Assembly: GCA_021234155.1 (NCBI GenBank)
Contig: JAJEKV010000013.1
Location: forward strand, 4,832,028 to 4,896,027
Direction: 5' to 3'
DNA from: Isoetes taiwanensis
Lineage: Eukaryota > Streptophyta > Lycopodiopsida > Isoetales > Isoetaceae
DNA length: 64,000 nucleotides
A model generated the notes under the pieces. That model did not search any database. It was given only the letters and a program-made list of their open reading frames with translations, and was not told the DNA's origin. Below are positions 31,870 through 40,705 of this stretch, one piece after another. The position numbers and the translations under genes were made by a program. Within the stretch, counting starts at the first letter, position 1. Every line of letters begins with the position of its first letter.

Positions 31870-33356
31870 TTATTAGGAATTCGGAAGGACAATCGTACAT
31901 AAATAATTTTACCGATACAAGTTGGAAAACATATAACTTCCAATTTCTCAAGCCGTCGTCAATTTCATGCTCTTTCAATCCCTGCCATGCCTTGATCCAA
32001 CAAGGCAATGACTTCCATGTTATCGACCCGACTTCCAACCTTGGGTGAGTCAAGCCCGGTGACTAAAAATTTAACATATTGCTTTCGCTGCATGAGGACC
32101 GGCAGTGCGTCAAAATATTGTAACACAACATCGTAGAATTGCTATCACCCTTTCGGTGTTTGATGCCAATTGGGAATGGTTCCCGAACATGCATAATGCG
32201 GAGGTAATAGACAAACTCTGCACCCTTTGGACTGAAAGTTCTGCTGAAGGCGATTATCTCCCCATTAGCGAATCTTGAGATATATCTTAACAATGTAGAG
32301 TCCTTCAATCTTTCTGTCCCCAGCGTGCATGTCGGCAAGAAAAATCATCTACTTCCCACAAATAAGAACCCTCAAGATTATCTTCTTCACATTTATCCTC
32401 ATCTACCGGGCTTATCTTTTAGCGATTGGTGAAGGGCACTGCCAAACACTGTAGATCTGTTGGCGACTTTGCGGCATTTGGAATTCTTCTTTAGTTGGTA
32501 GATTAAGCCTCATCTTGAGCAAATCGAGACTCCAGCCTCTCATATGCTTCTTTAAGCTTTATAGCATTTGCGGTATAATTAGATACTTCAAACATCTCTT
32601 TGTCCAAATCCTCTTCAAAATCTAGGCCTAAGTTTACCCATTTAGGCCAAAGATCTTGATAAGCTTCGTCTTCCCTAGCACACATTAAGTAACATAGGCG
32701 GGTTCCTCGGTATATCACTTAGCAATAAGTATTCTTTGCCTTCCACTAAAATTGGCGTTATGTCGGAGGACAACTTCTTTTCATCCTCATCCCCATCCTC
32801 ATCACCTTGAGAATCATCTCCCTCCTACGGTTCACCCAAGGCGGTCGTCGAAGCTAAAACTCCTACATTCTTGCTCTTCTTCTTGTAGATCTATCTCCAT
32901 TTCTCGTCATAGTCGGCATCATCACACATAGCTGACCCCCCTTGGCTTAAAGATTTCATTGTTTCCGGTGTATCTTCGGTTTGGCGGCGAGAATGCAATA
33001 ACTAGCAAATGCAAGCGGCAAAGAAATAAGATACCTTCTTAAGCACAAGGGGCAGCGGCCGAGGAGGAGCCCGTTGCGGCATTCTTGAAAAACATCTTCC
33101 CTGTTTGCAAATGGGAAGCCGCCTCCTCTAGAGCTGGTTTTGGAATCCACGAGCGGGGACATCACTGCAAAGGGCGTCTTTGAGACCAAGCGGTGCGGGT
33201 GAAAGCTAAAGCAACCTGGCGATAGCATCAAGCTTCGCTCTTGTTTGCCATGATGTCCAACTCCTTGCAATAGAGCGGATAAATCGCGGTCGGCGCAACT
33301 TCCTCGTTGTCATGAGGCGGATGCATACCATTCGGGAACTTCACATAACAATCCAT
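31870..33356 (-). pseudogene. Unknown protein gene(s) of the inner transposon
   Basis: Minus-strand coding pieces in several frames: MDCYVKFPNGMHPPHDNEEV at 33356-33297, an acidic stretch GDDSQGDEDGDEDEKK near 32,815-32,770, and FEEDLDKEMFEVSNYTANAI near 32,620-32,560. KLKEAYERLESRFAQDEA (32,555-32,503) and RLEVGSITWKSLPCWIKAWQ (32,041-31,982) follow. They could be one protein of ~490 residues or two genes (a start MKSLSQGGSAMCDD lies near 32,957). I do not recognise any domain. Many frameshifts. Confidence 0.4.
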
Positions 33357-33485
33357 GGCGAAGCAAGCAGCGAAAACAAGAAGATGTTTAGGGCGGTAAA
33401 AGTATTTGTCACTTTTGAACTCAAGTAGCGTTGTCGATTATGAAAGGGGACCACGGCCGTTGTGGGGAGATTTGTCAGGTACATT

Positions 33486-33509
33486 TTAGGGTTAGGGTTA
33501 GGGTTAGGG
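33486..33509 (+). repeat. Interstitial telomere-like repeat (TTAGGG)4
   Basis: Four perfect TTAGGG units. Most land plants use TTTAGGG, so the six-base form is notable. It immediately precedes palindromic mini-element 9 and lies upstream of the unknown gene starting at 33,356. Too short to be a telomere. Confidence 0.9.
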
Positions 33510-33511
33510 TT

Positions 33512-33580
33512 GGATCACCACGGCGAAGACTACTATGTGCAACAAAAAGCACAATGCTTCTTTGCGGCGTCGTGTGATCC
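33512..33580. repeat. Palindromic mini-element (member 9)
   Basis: Left end GGATCACCACGGCG, right end GCGGCGTCGTGTGATCC, 69 bp. It separates the H3-like gene (3' side) from the promoter side of the gene at 33,356. Confidence 0.75.
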
Positions 33581-33753
33581 CCGCATTATAACATTAAAAA
33601 AAAAAAAAAAATACAAAGTCTTGAAGCTAGGCTTCTAAGAAAGAAATGGACTAAGAGATTAAGCTTATAAAGCCATTGCATTAAGAAATATTATACATAT
33701 GAAAAAACACAAAGGCACTTCGGCCTTTTTAGGGGTCTTTCTTCTTGTTGTAT

Positions 33754-34584
33754 TCACCATAAAATTTTGACCATAGTACTTTCGGGATCCCTTATCGTAA
33801 GGCGAGCATGTCCTTGGGCATAATGATCCCCGCTTGGCATGTATTCTTTGCAAGGCTGCGAGTCCTCGAACAGACCAGACACCAAGCGCTTCCGAAGCCA
33901 TTTTGAAGAGCATTTAAAGGCGGTTGCTTGAATTACATGCTGGTATGATGTATCGCACCACACTCTTGCGAGAATCTCTCTCACGAGCACGGCAAATGGG
34001 AGCGGAATGACCATCTCGGTGCTCTTACGATACTTCTTAATCTCATGGCCTCTTTAATACCGAGGCCGTCTTCGCTTAGGCCTCTACCCTCACCCACCCC
34101 AGCATTTGGAGCCTGTTGCTCGGCCGACTCTTCCGGCCGCCTCCTCACCCCAGCATCTGCAGGCTGTTCCTCGGCCGACTCTTCCGGCCGTCTCCTCACA
34201 TTCCTGGTCGCCTTCCCCTTTCTGGCGTTGGGCCTCCTCCTTTGATTTGAAGGTCCTGGCACCTCCACAGGAGGAACAGGAGGAAGCGAGGAAAAGAGCA
34301 AGAAGGCGGCTGCCCAATAATTAATCCGGCATCATATTACGCTTTCGCCCGGTCTCTCACATTTCATCCTCGTCTCTCGAGCAGGAGTGCACCTCCCTAC
34401 TTACTCGGGCTGCTTCTCCGCTTGATGTCTGTCATGCGGATTTCTTTTTCGGGTCTTACGTTAGGCATGGTGGGAGGAGGAGAATCTCTATCGAGACTTG
34501 AGTCGGATGAAGAAGGCGGACTAATGTAATCACACGGCCTTACACCACTGGATGGATCCTTGCGGTTTGCTTAGTTCTTGCCAT
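33754..34584 (-). CDS. Histone H3-like protein encoded by the inner transposon
   Basis: Histone H3 pairs with H4 in the nucleosome core. The start (34584) reads MARTKQTAR, identical to the first eight residues of mature H3. After a one-base shift comes a Ser/Pro/Asp-rich linker (PPSSSDSSLDRDSPPP) and then a 17-residue repeat RRPEESAEEQPADAGV. The C-terminal ~90 codons (34060-33770) give a full H3 fold in pieces. These are an IKEAMR...RSI helix, then IPLPFAVLVREI (H3 LPFxRLVREI), then KMASEAL. LVSGLFEDS (H3 LVGLFED), IHAKRG and IIMPKDMLAL (H3 IHAKRVTIMPKDIQLA) follow. At ~275 residues it is twice the normal 136. Position 9 is not lysine as read, and loop 1 looks about four residues longer than in canonical H3. 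About five frameshifts are needed, so it is decayed or poorly sequenced. The fold identity is clear; whether it acts as H3 is inference. Confidence 0.85.
34113..34215 (-). repeat. 51-bp tandem repeat in the linker of the H3-like gene
   Basis: The unit CTGTTGCTCGGCCGACTCTT occurs at 34113 and again (CTGTTCCTCGG...) at 34164. The period is a multiple of three, so the repeat encodes a 17-residue unit (RRPEESAE...), likely disordered and charged. Confidence 0.85.
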
Positions 34585-34611
34585 GGCTTCTCGGCGGATG
34601 GCGCTTTATAC

Positions 34612-35100
34612 TACGAACAACGACAAAATAGACAAGCTGGCGGGGGAGATAAATAGTAAAAAGCGAAGTTAAAGTAAAATATGATGGTAGCGTTTTTAAA
34701 TAATTATGCGGAACCCTAAAAAATATCGGACAAAATCACGGAACCCTAAAAAACATCAGACAAAAACACAAATAAAAACCGAGATTCAAAGCTAGCCGAT
34801 AGACAATTTCTTGTTGATCGCGAACTCACTAAACTTTACATTTCCCTCTTGCACGTAACCAACCCTAATGCCATCAATAAAATAATGGAAGTCGTCGGAC
34901 AATTTCCTCTGTCTCCATTAGCACTCTTAGCTCGATAATGGCCATTAAACTTTCCATGGTGGCCGTATAAATGACTTCCTCCCCTCTCCATACTTTCGAA
35001 TATCCACGCGCATCGGAGTGTCTATTATGGTCCTCAAGCGGCTCCCAAAAAGTTGTGCGACCTCTCTTTTTACTGTTTCCTTCGTTCTAGTTGACAATTA
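34612..35100. other. Spacer upstream of the H3-like gene
   Basis: GGAACCCTAAAAAA with ATCGGACAAAA is repeated with a ~33-bp period near 34,711-34,770. A minus-strand coding piece LMAIIELRVLMETEEI lies near 34,970-34,905 but matches no family. No palindromic mini-element separates the H3-like gene from the gene above it. Confidence 0.4.
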
Positions 35101-35700
35101 GCATTATAAATATTGTTTTGGAAGAAAGTATCGAACTTAAAGGAGGACTTAACTTACAGCGGACCTCTGTTAGTTGACCCGGATGATTCGTGGAATCGAA
35201 CATCAGTCGGAACCAAAAATAAGCCATCCACAAAATCGGCGGGGGAGAAAGCATTATATGTCTTGGGACTTTTGAACTTCTGCGCCATCACGGAATATGT
35301 TAGCAAATACCTCAAGCGGTGTGAAGATTTTTGAAACTCATCCCTCCGCCTCCGTTTTTCGGACATTCCGCTTGCACCTCGTCAGCCATGCATTTCTTCA
35401 TTGCAATTACATTGTTCTCATTGTGCGTGGCTTACAAAGTTCACTTAAAGGGGGCAATTCAACCGGCCTCAAGCTCGGTTTCGACCTTTACGTTATAATC
35501 ATGTCGAAGTAAAACCGGATGCCTATACCCGCAAGGTCCACGGCATCCATACCTTGAAAAGGACAATTCCGATGTCTATGTGATACGACAAGTACACTAC
35601 TAATACTTTCGGTAGGAATGACATCCACGGCGTCGATAAACATAAACACGCACAATAAATTTGTTTGTAAACGCGTGTCAGCGAAAAGAAATGAAAAGAT
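35100..35700 (-). pseudogene. Unknown protein gene of the inner transposon
   Basis: Minus-strand frame piece VFMFIDAVDVIPTESISSVL (about 35655-35596), then HRNCPFQGMDAVDLAGIGIR, and later in another frame MAQKFKSPKTYNAFSPADFV (about 35,290-35,230). The composition looks like real protein. No known domain was recognised. Interrupted by frameshifts. Confidence 0.4.
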
Positions 35701-35705
35701 AAAGA

Positions 35706-35775
35706 AGATCACCGCGGCCGAAACTATCTCTCTGCTTGATTAAGTAGCTGACAGCTAGCCGGCGTCGTGTGATCC
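35706..35775. repeat. Palindromic mini-element (member 10)
   Basis: Left end GATCACCGCGGCCG, right end CCGGCGTCGTGTGATCC, 70 bp, at the upstream end of the gene below it. Confidence 0.7.
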
Positions 35776-36002
35776 GTTTAAGGTGGTTACCATTTGCGGG
35801 CAATTTTGGGAAAATTTGTTTTTGGTGGAGATTAGCTCTTTGGCCATATCGGAAGGGGTATATGCATGTCGTATTGTTATACTTTCCACTTTCCGGCGCT
35901 AGAATTCAACTTGAACTCTTTTATCCTACCTATCAATGTGTCGCCGCGTCTGATCGCCTTTGTAAAGCAACTCTATGCTGCCCCTCGTTGATGGCGGCAT
36001 AC

Positions 36003-36282
36003 TCACCACGAACCTATTGAGACAAAACCTCCCACTTCTTGACCTTGGGAGTTACGTAAATGGGGCAAGAACACGAAATTACGGGGAGACATGGATTGCG
36101 GATGAGGAGTGAAGGCGGAGAGGATGCGCGTAGAGCCGGGTGGCGATCTGAAGTTTGGCGCCAAAATTTGACAAAGGGAGTTGGTGGCGGTGGCGGTGGC
36201 GGTCAAAGTCACCATTATTTTTGGTGGCGACTCCCGAAAAATACGGGCCATTAAAATGGTTTGCAATAAAAGCGCGAGGCAT
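36003..36282 (-). CDS. Possible first exon near the right end of the inner transposon
   Basis: A minus-strand open frame of about 85 codons includes SPRNFVFLPHLRNSQGQEVG. It is followed by a donor-like GTGAGTATG near 36,006. A GGTGGC run at 36,181-36,204 encodes an alternating Thr-Ala stretch. It might be the 5' exon of a gene continuing towards 35.8 kb. Unrecognised. Confidence 0.3.
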
Positions 36283-36448
36283 CCCCTATGAAAATCGCCA
36301 TGTGGATGCCAAGTAAGCTGCTCATCCTTCTACACCCAAGTATCTCGACTTTTCGTAAAAGCGCCAAACCTGATTGGTCTGGCGAATCGGCGTGGAAATC
36401 TTTAGCCCAAGATAAGGGCCATTTCAGACCCCAAATCCGCCCTAATGA

Positions 36449-36837
36449 CTCGAACAAAATTACGAAAGCCCGAATCCGAGCTCTTTAAAGAAATACATAT
36501 ACGATGCGAGAACCGGTTCTCATAGGCTGCGCGTGTGGAAGCAGGGTAGATGGTCGAAAACTCCAAGAGAAGAGAGGCTTTGTGAAGTATGCAATATGAA
36601 TATGGTTGAAGATGAGGTTCATGTGTTCTTCACGATTGTCCAACATATGAGGATATTGAACTAAATTTGATATCTGAGACTCTTGATTTTCATCCTTATT
36701 AGATGATAATCCTATGGTGCTTGGTCTCTATTTAATTTGTAGAAGCACATCGTTCACTAGTATTGGCTGTGAACAATCTTGTATGTCTGTTCGCTCCATG
36801 GCCTTCAAGGTCCAACGTGGGCGTGATTAATTAATTA

Positions 36838-36868
<31 letters not shown>

Positions 36869-37040
36869 CTTGATCTGGACCGTACATAGCAATCCTCGTT
36901 TGTGGGGTATAGCTATACAAGTTTTTGTATACTGTATAGTGAGGTTTGCAAAAGACTATAAGGTTTGAGGGAATGTAGTTAATGGTGTTAATTTTGTACA
37001 TGTATTGTAAGTTTTTGGGGCTCTATTTGCCCCCTCGTAA
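36449..37040 (+). mobile_element. LINE, 3' part (continuation after the inserted transposon)
   Basis: 36,521-36,660 encodes RLRVWKQGRWSKTPREERLC, then EVCNMNMVEDEVHVFF. This is the C-terminal RLR...GRW...R.C..C....DExH signature, a zinc-knuckle-like block at the end of many LINE proteins. An (ATT)n run follows at about 36,824-36,867, then a 3' UTR with GGGGCTCTATTTGCCCCCTC. It is in the same orientation as the 5' part and starts exactly at the right inverted repeat of the inner transposon. Confidence 0.8.
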
Positions 37041-37109
37041 CCCCGTGTGAATATGCACCCAAACCAAAGGGGGTTTCAGGGGGATTTTAATTTAAATGCG
37101 TTAGATGCA
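37041..37109 (-). repeat. Right copy of outer ~68-bp inverted repeat
   Basis: Reverse complement of 18912-18980 with about two mismatches (core TGCACCCAAACCAAAGGGGG). It directly abuts the LINE 3' end. With its partner it spans 18.2 kb. Confidence 0.75.
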
Positions 37110-40100
37110 GTGGTTTGTGTTAATAACGTTAATGTTAGTTATATGTTGGTTGTTATATTAACACTAGAGTGGTCAGGTGATGGACCAAAAATGGTCCATT
37201 TGAAGTGTTCACTTTAAAATTCATATAAAATCAATGATACAAAATCTATTTGAACCCTTCGTAGGAGTTCATATATGGCAGTCATGGTCCACTAGAAAAA
37301 TACCTAAAAATATATATACCTCCATTCTTGTAAGTTATGCTCTAGCAAACTCAAGGGGGTCAAGTACAAAAAGATTCATGTTTACACAAAGTCAAACTGT
37401 CTCGACAAAACGATTTTTTCAAATTTTTTAATTACCATGATATTTTTCTACACGAGATAGGAAAAACAAAACAAAAAATCACATGTCAATCTGAAGTCTG
37501 TGAAGAAAGATAGGGCCATGCAAACATGACAGGGTCAAAACCGCTTTCTGCCTCCTCAGAACCAATTATGGTTCCCAGAAAGCAGTTGTAGTTTAAATAC
37601 AACAACTTTCACAGGGAAATGCATTTTGAGCTAATATTTGATATATAAGCAATTGATAAGTTCCTCCATCCCATAAAAATGTTGGTTGGCCTTGGATTTG
37701 ATGTTTGGACTTTCACTTTTGATCTCAATTTTAGGTAACTTGTAATAATGATTAATATCTATATCTATATCTATATATAATAATAAAGCCATTTTAGGAT
37801 AGTTTGTGCGCGATCTTGTCCTTTCATTTGTTTTGTTTCACAACTTTCATTCTGGGCCATTTAATAGTTAGTTATTATTTTCCCGAAAAAGACAGTGAAC
37901 AATTTTACCTAAAACTAAAAAAATCATGAGCTATTATTGCGGAGTGCTGTCGGGACTCTTTTCTGCAAGAGGGCTCCATGGATTTAGGATATTCTATCTT
38001 ACTCTGTACTGCCGGGCATTCGGTGTCTACGAACAACAGATAAATTCTTCTGGGTTGACAGCATTCATGCATGCCTCCTTCTTTTTCTTAGGACGAAAAG
38101 CGGGGATTGAAGTTTCTACGGTTGGATTTGGACCCCCAAAAGTCGGTTCTTTTGATTTCTTCTCTTAGGGAGTTCTTGTTTGATCGAGGATCATGTCTAA
38201 TACAAGTAGAACATGAGGTGATAAAGGCGATCGCTTTCTTGGGTTGGATCCTTTGATGCTTCGATTTCTTTGGTGGGTTTCTTTTTCTTTTTGCTGATCG
38301 TTTTCTTATGAATCTAAATTGTGCCCCTTTTCTTGTCTGCGGTCGAGCGTGTTTTAATGGCGAGAAAACAACATGGTTTACGTGTTATCGGACTTGGGTT
38401 TCTCACGTATGCAGGTTCCTGTCCCTCCGATGTATCGCCTCCTCGGTTCCTTATGGATTAAAAGCGGACCCCGATGAAAGTTCTTCTCCGGTTGATCGGG
38501 ATGAAGTAAATGGCGGTATGTCCTTTCCATTGTTATCTTTAGACCCTCCTTTGCCACCTAACCATGCGAGAACATCGGAAGTCGATTGATTGCAATATGT
38601 AAATGGCGGTGATGCTACATACCACGCGTTTCGATTTGCATTTTTCTCTTGCGGCCCGGTGGCGAATCGGCTTCAAGATGACATCATCGTTCTAGGATGT
38701 TTAGCGATGAATCTCTTCTTTGCAAGTATTGGCTTTGTCAAGATGAGACCATCACATTTTACATATGCCATGTCTTTGATTGCCAATACTCTCCCTTAAA
38801 GAAAAGCATACGAGAAGAACGATTTTAGCTAATCATATCCTTCTCTTTCTTAAGCTTGGAAAGCATGCCAATCACAAGGTGAAGCTCTTTGGCACCGATC
38901 TTTGCGGTCGGTTGTACTTGCGCTAATGTTTGATTGAACTCTTATTAGACATGTAGCACATTTTTCTTTTCTGGACCTCGCTTTAAATCTATAGGATTGT
39001 CAAAATGTGTGATAAGGTATTGCAGAAACCATGGCCAATTGTCAGTCATATTCTCATAAAAGTAAATTGTGTTTTCTCCATCCCCATTGCTATTTATGTT
39101 GACAAGGAGAGGTGGGCCAATCGATTTTAGTAATGGGTGACTAAGGTCTATAGCGAGAGGGCATCTCGAGAATACTCACGACATGCTTACATCTATCACA
39201 CCTTTCAATAGCCATAGGCAATCGGCACGAGCATCATTTCCGAGGGATGTTGCTGGAATAAAAGTTTAATTTGTTGCTCGTAATAGGGAATGACAGGTAG
39301 ACATAATGATGATAAATGTAATTTCTTGAAGATGCCAATGACAAGTGAATATGCATCTGCATCTGTCACGGGTAAGCATGTTTATGGAATGTTTGGGTTT
39401 TTATAGTAAGCTACACTTTACATATTAATGCATAAATTTTTCTATCCATATTACACATTGTTAGATGAATATTATCTTCACTCTTTATGAGCCAGTTGAA
39501 TGCCATAGCCAATGATGTTGACAGAACATGACAGCATTCCAGGTCTGTATAATGGGTTCAGAGTCTATTCATTGTGAAGAAAAGATGTTTTGTCATGTTA
39601 ATCTGCAATCAGACCCATCTTGACATTGTATCACTGTCAAATGATTTCAAGTCACTCAGGAGCAAGATCTGAGGGTATGAATTCGATTTCAAATTTTTTT
39701 TTTTTAGTTGTAAAATGAAATGAGTGTATGTTGTTATTCACAGGATTTCACGAAGTTCTTGAAATGGCGGTATAGCGAAGAACATTACTGCGAGAGCAGT
39801 TTTTTGCAGCGATAGATTTGTATTAAGAAGCGAGAACATGATGGATTTGGTAATGAAATATATAAGGTTTTTAAATGATGTTGGTTTAGCGGTTATCTTG
39901 AATCGATCATTGATAATAGGAGAGCAAAGGTACTTCTTGTTCATTTCAATGACTTTTATCTCTTACCGAGGGCAAGTAGAATTTTTGCAGCTCTACAAAC
40001 CATTTTGTAGTGTGCAAAAGGATTCAATCAAAGCGGAAGAGAAAGAGTGCCCTCGATCGCCAAGTTTTCTTGCGAGGTATTATTGGGGGCATTGATCGGC

Positions 40101-40240
40101 TTCCTTCTATTCTTTTGTAGCATGCGGATCACCTTTGGCCATAGTCTTTAATCCACGAAATTGGTTAGGCATTCTTGTGCCATTGATTTTATGCCATTTA
40201 GCCATTGATTTTGTTGGTTTGTTTTTCACTATTGATTCTG
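37110..40240. other. No confidently recognised gene (about 3.1 kb)
   Basis: A (ATATCT)n stretch lies near 37,757-37,780. On the minus strand near 39,150-38,960 an open stretch reads NSNGDGENTIYFYENMTDNW followed by PWFLQYLITHF. It looks protein-like but matches no family I know. + strand frames at 38,308-38,589 and 39,838-40,095 are similarly unassigned. Possibly decayed transposon coding. Confidence 0.35.
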
Positions 40241-40242
40241 AC

Positions 40243-40705
40243 GGACAAAAACATGCTATTTGGATTTTGGCTACTTGAGTATGCTAAAGCCTTCTATTTA
40301 GGCGAAACGAATTGGTACGTGTATTGAAGCTAGGACCCTTGTTTGTGGTGCTCTACCCGGGCTTTCAATGTTGGATAGGTTATTTTCATTTTATCCATGG
40401 CATGCCCACATTATCATCTATTCTAACACTTTTGTGTTGATCCCAATTCGCACAATGTCGGCAAGATTAACTACGTTGATGCTCTTATTTTTATATGCGG
40501 GGCTCCCACTCGACCAAAGGAGCCACAGTTTGTTAACGCTTTGGACACTATAGGGCCGATGCTTCCATTGCTGAGGAGCATCTATGGCAGACAAAAAACA
40601 TGCTTTTTGGATTCTGGCTACTTGAGTATGATGAAGTCTTCTCTTTAAAAACCTGAGAACGAACTGGCTGGGTATTGAAGCTCGCTGGCCTACAATGTTG
40701 GAATG
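40243..40705. repeat. Direct repeat, two copies ~344 bp apart
   Basis: GACAAAAACATGCTATTTGG at 40243 and GACAAAAAACATGCTTTTTG at 40587. Both continue with GGCTACTTGAGTATG and then GTATTGAAGCT, followed by CAATGTTGGA. About 100 bp of each copy is similar. Confidence 0.75.

Larger units (their letters stand above)
22827..36448. mobile_element. Inner DNA transposon, ~13.6 kb, with terminal inverted repeats
   Basis: 22827-22860 (TCATTAGGGCGGATTTGGGG...) is the reverse complement of 36416-36448 apart from two single-base length differences. It sits between the two halves of the LINE, which fixes both ends independently. Inside are a transposase-like + strand region (25.4-28.0 kb), a series of minus-strand genes (28.3-36.3 kb) including a histone H3 relative, and about ten ~70-bp palindromes between genes. 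The two gene sets converge near 28.2 kb. The target-site duplication is unclear because the terminal bases TCATTA/TAATGA are themselves part of the inverted repeat. I cannot assign it to a named superfamily. Confidence 0.8.

Noticed and set aside
22827..36448. Integrated giant-virus or Polinton fragment
   Set aside because: Histone genes and hairpin gene ends recall giant viruses, but no DNA polymerase B, packaging ATPase, capsid or integrase motif was seen, and the ends are those of an inverted-repeat transposon inside a LINE.
36824..36867. (ATT)n run as the very end of the LINE
   Set aside because: Typical LINE 3' UTR-like sequence (GGGGCTCTATTTGCCCC) continues beyond it to 37,040, so the run is internal to the 3' UTR and not the tail.
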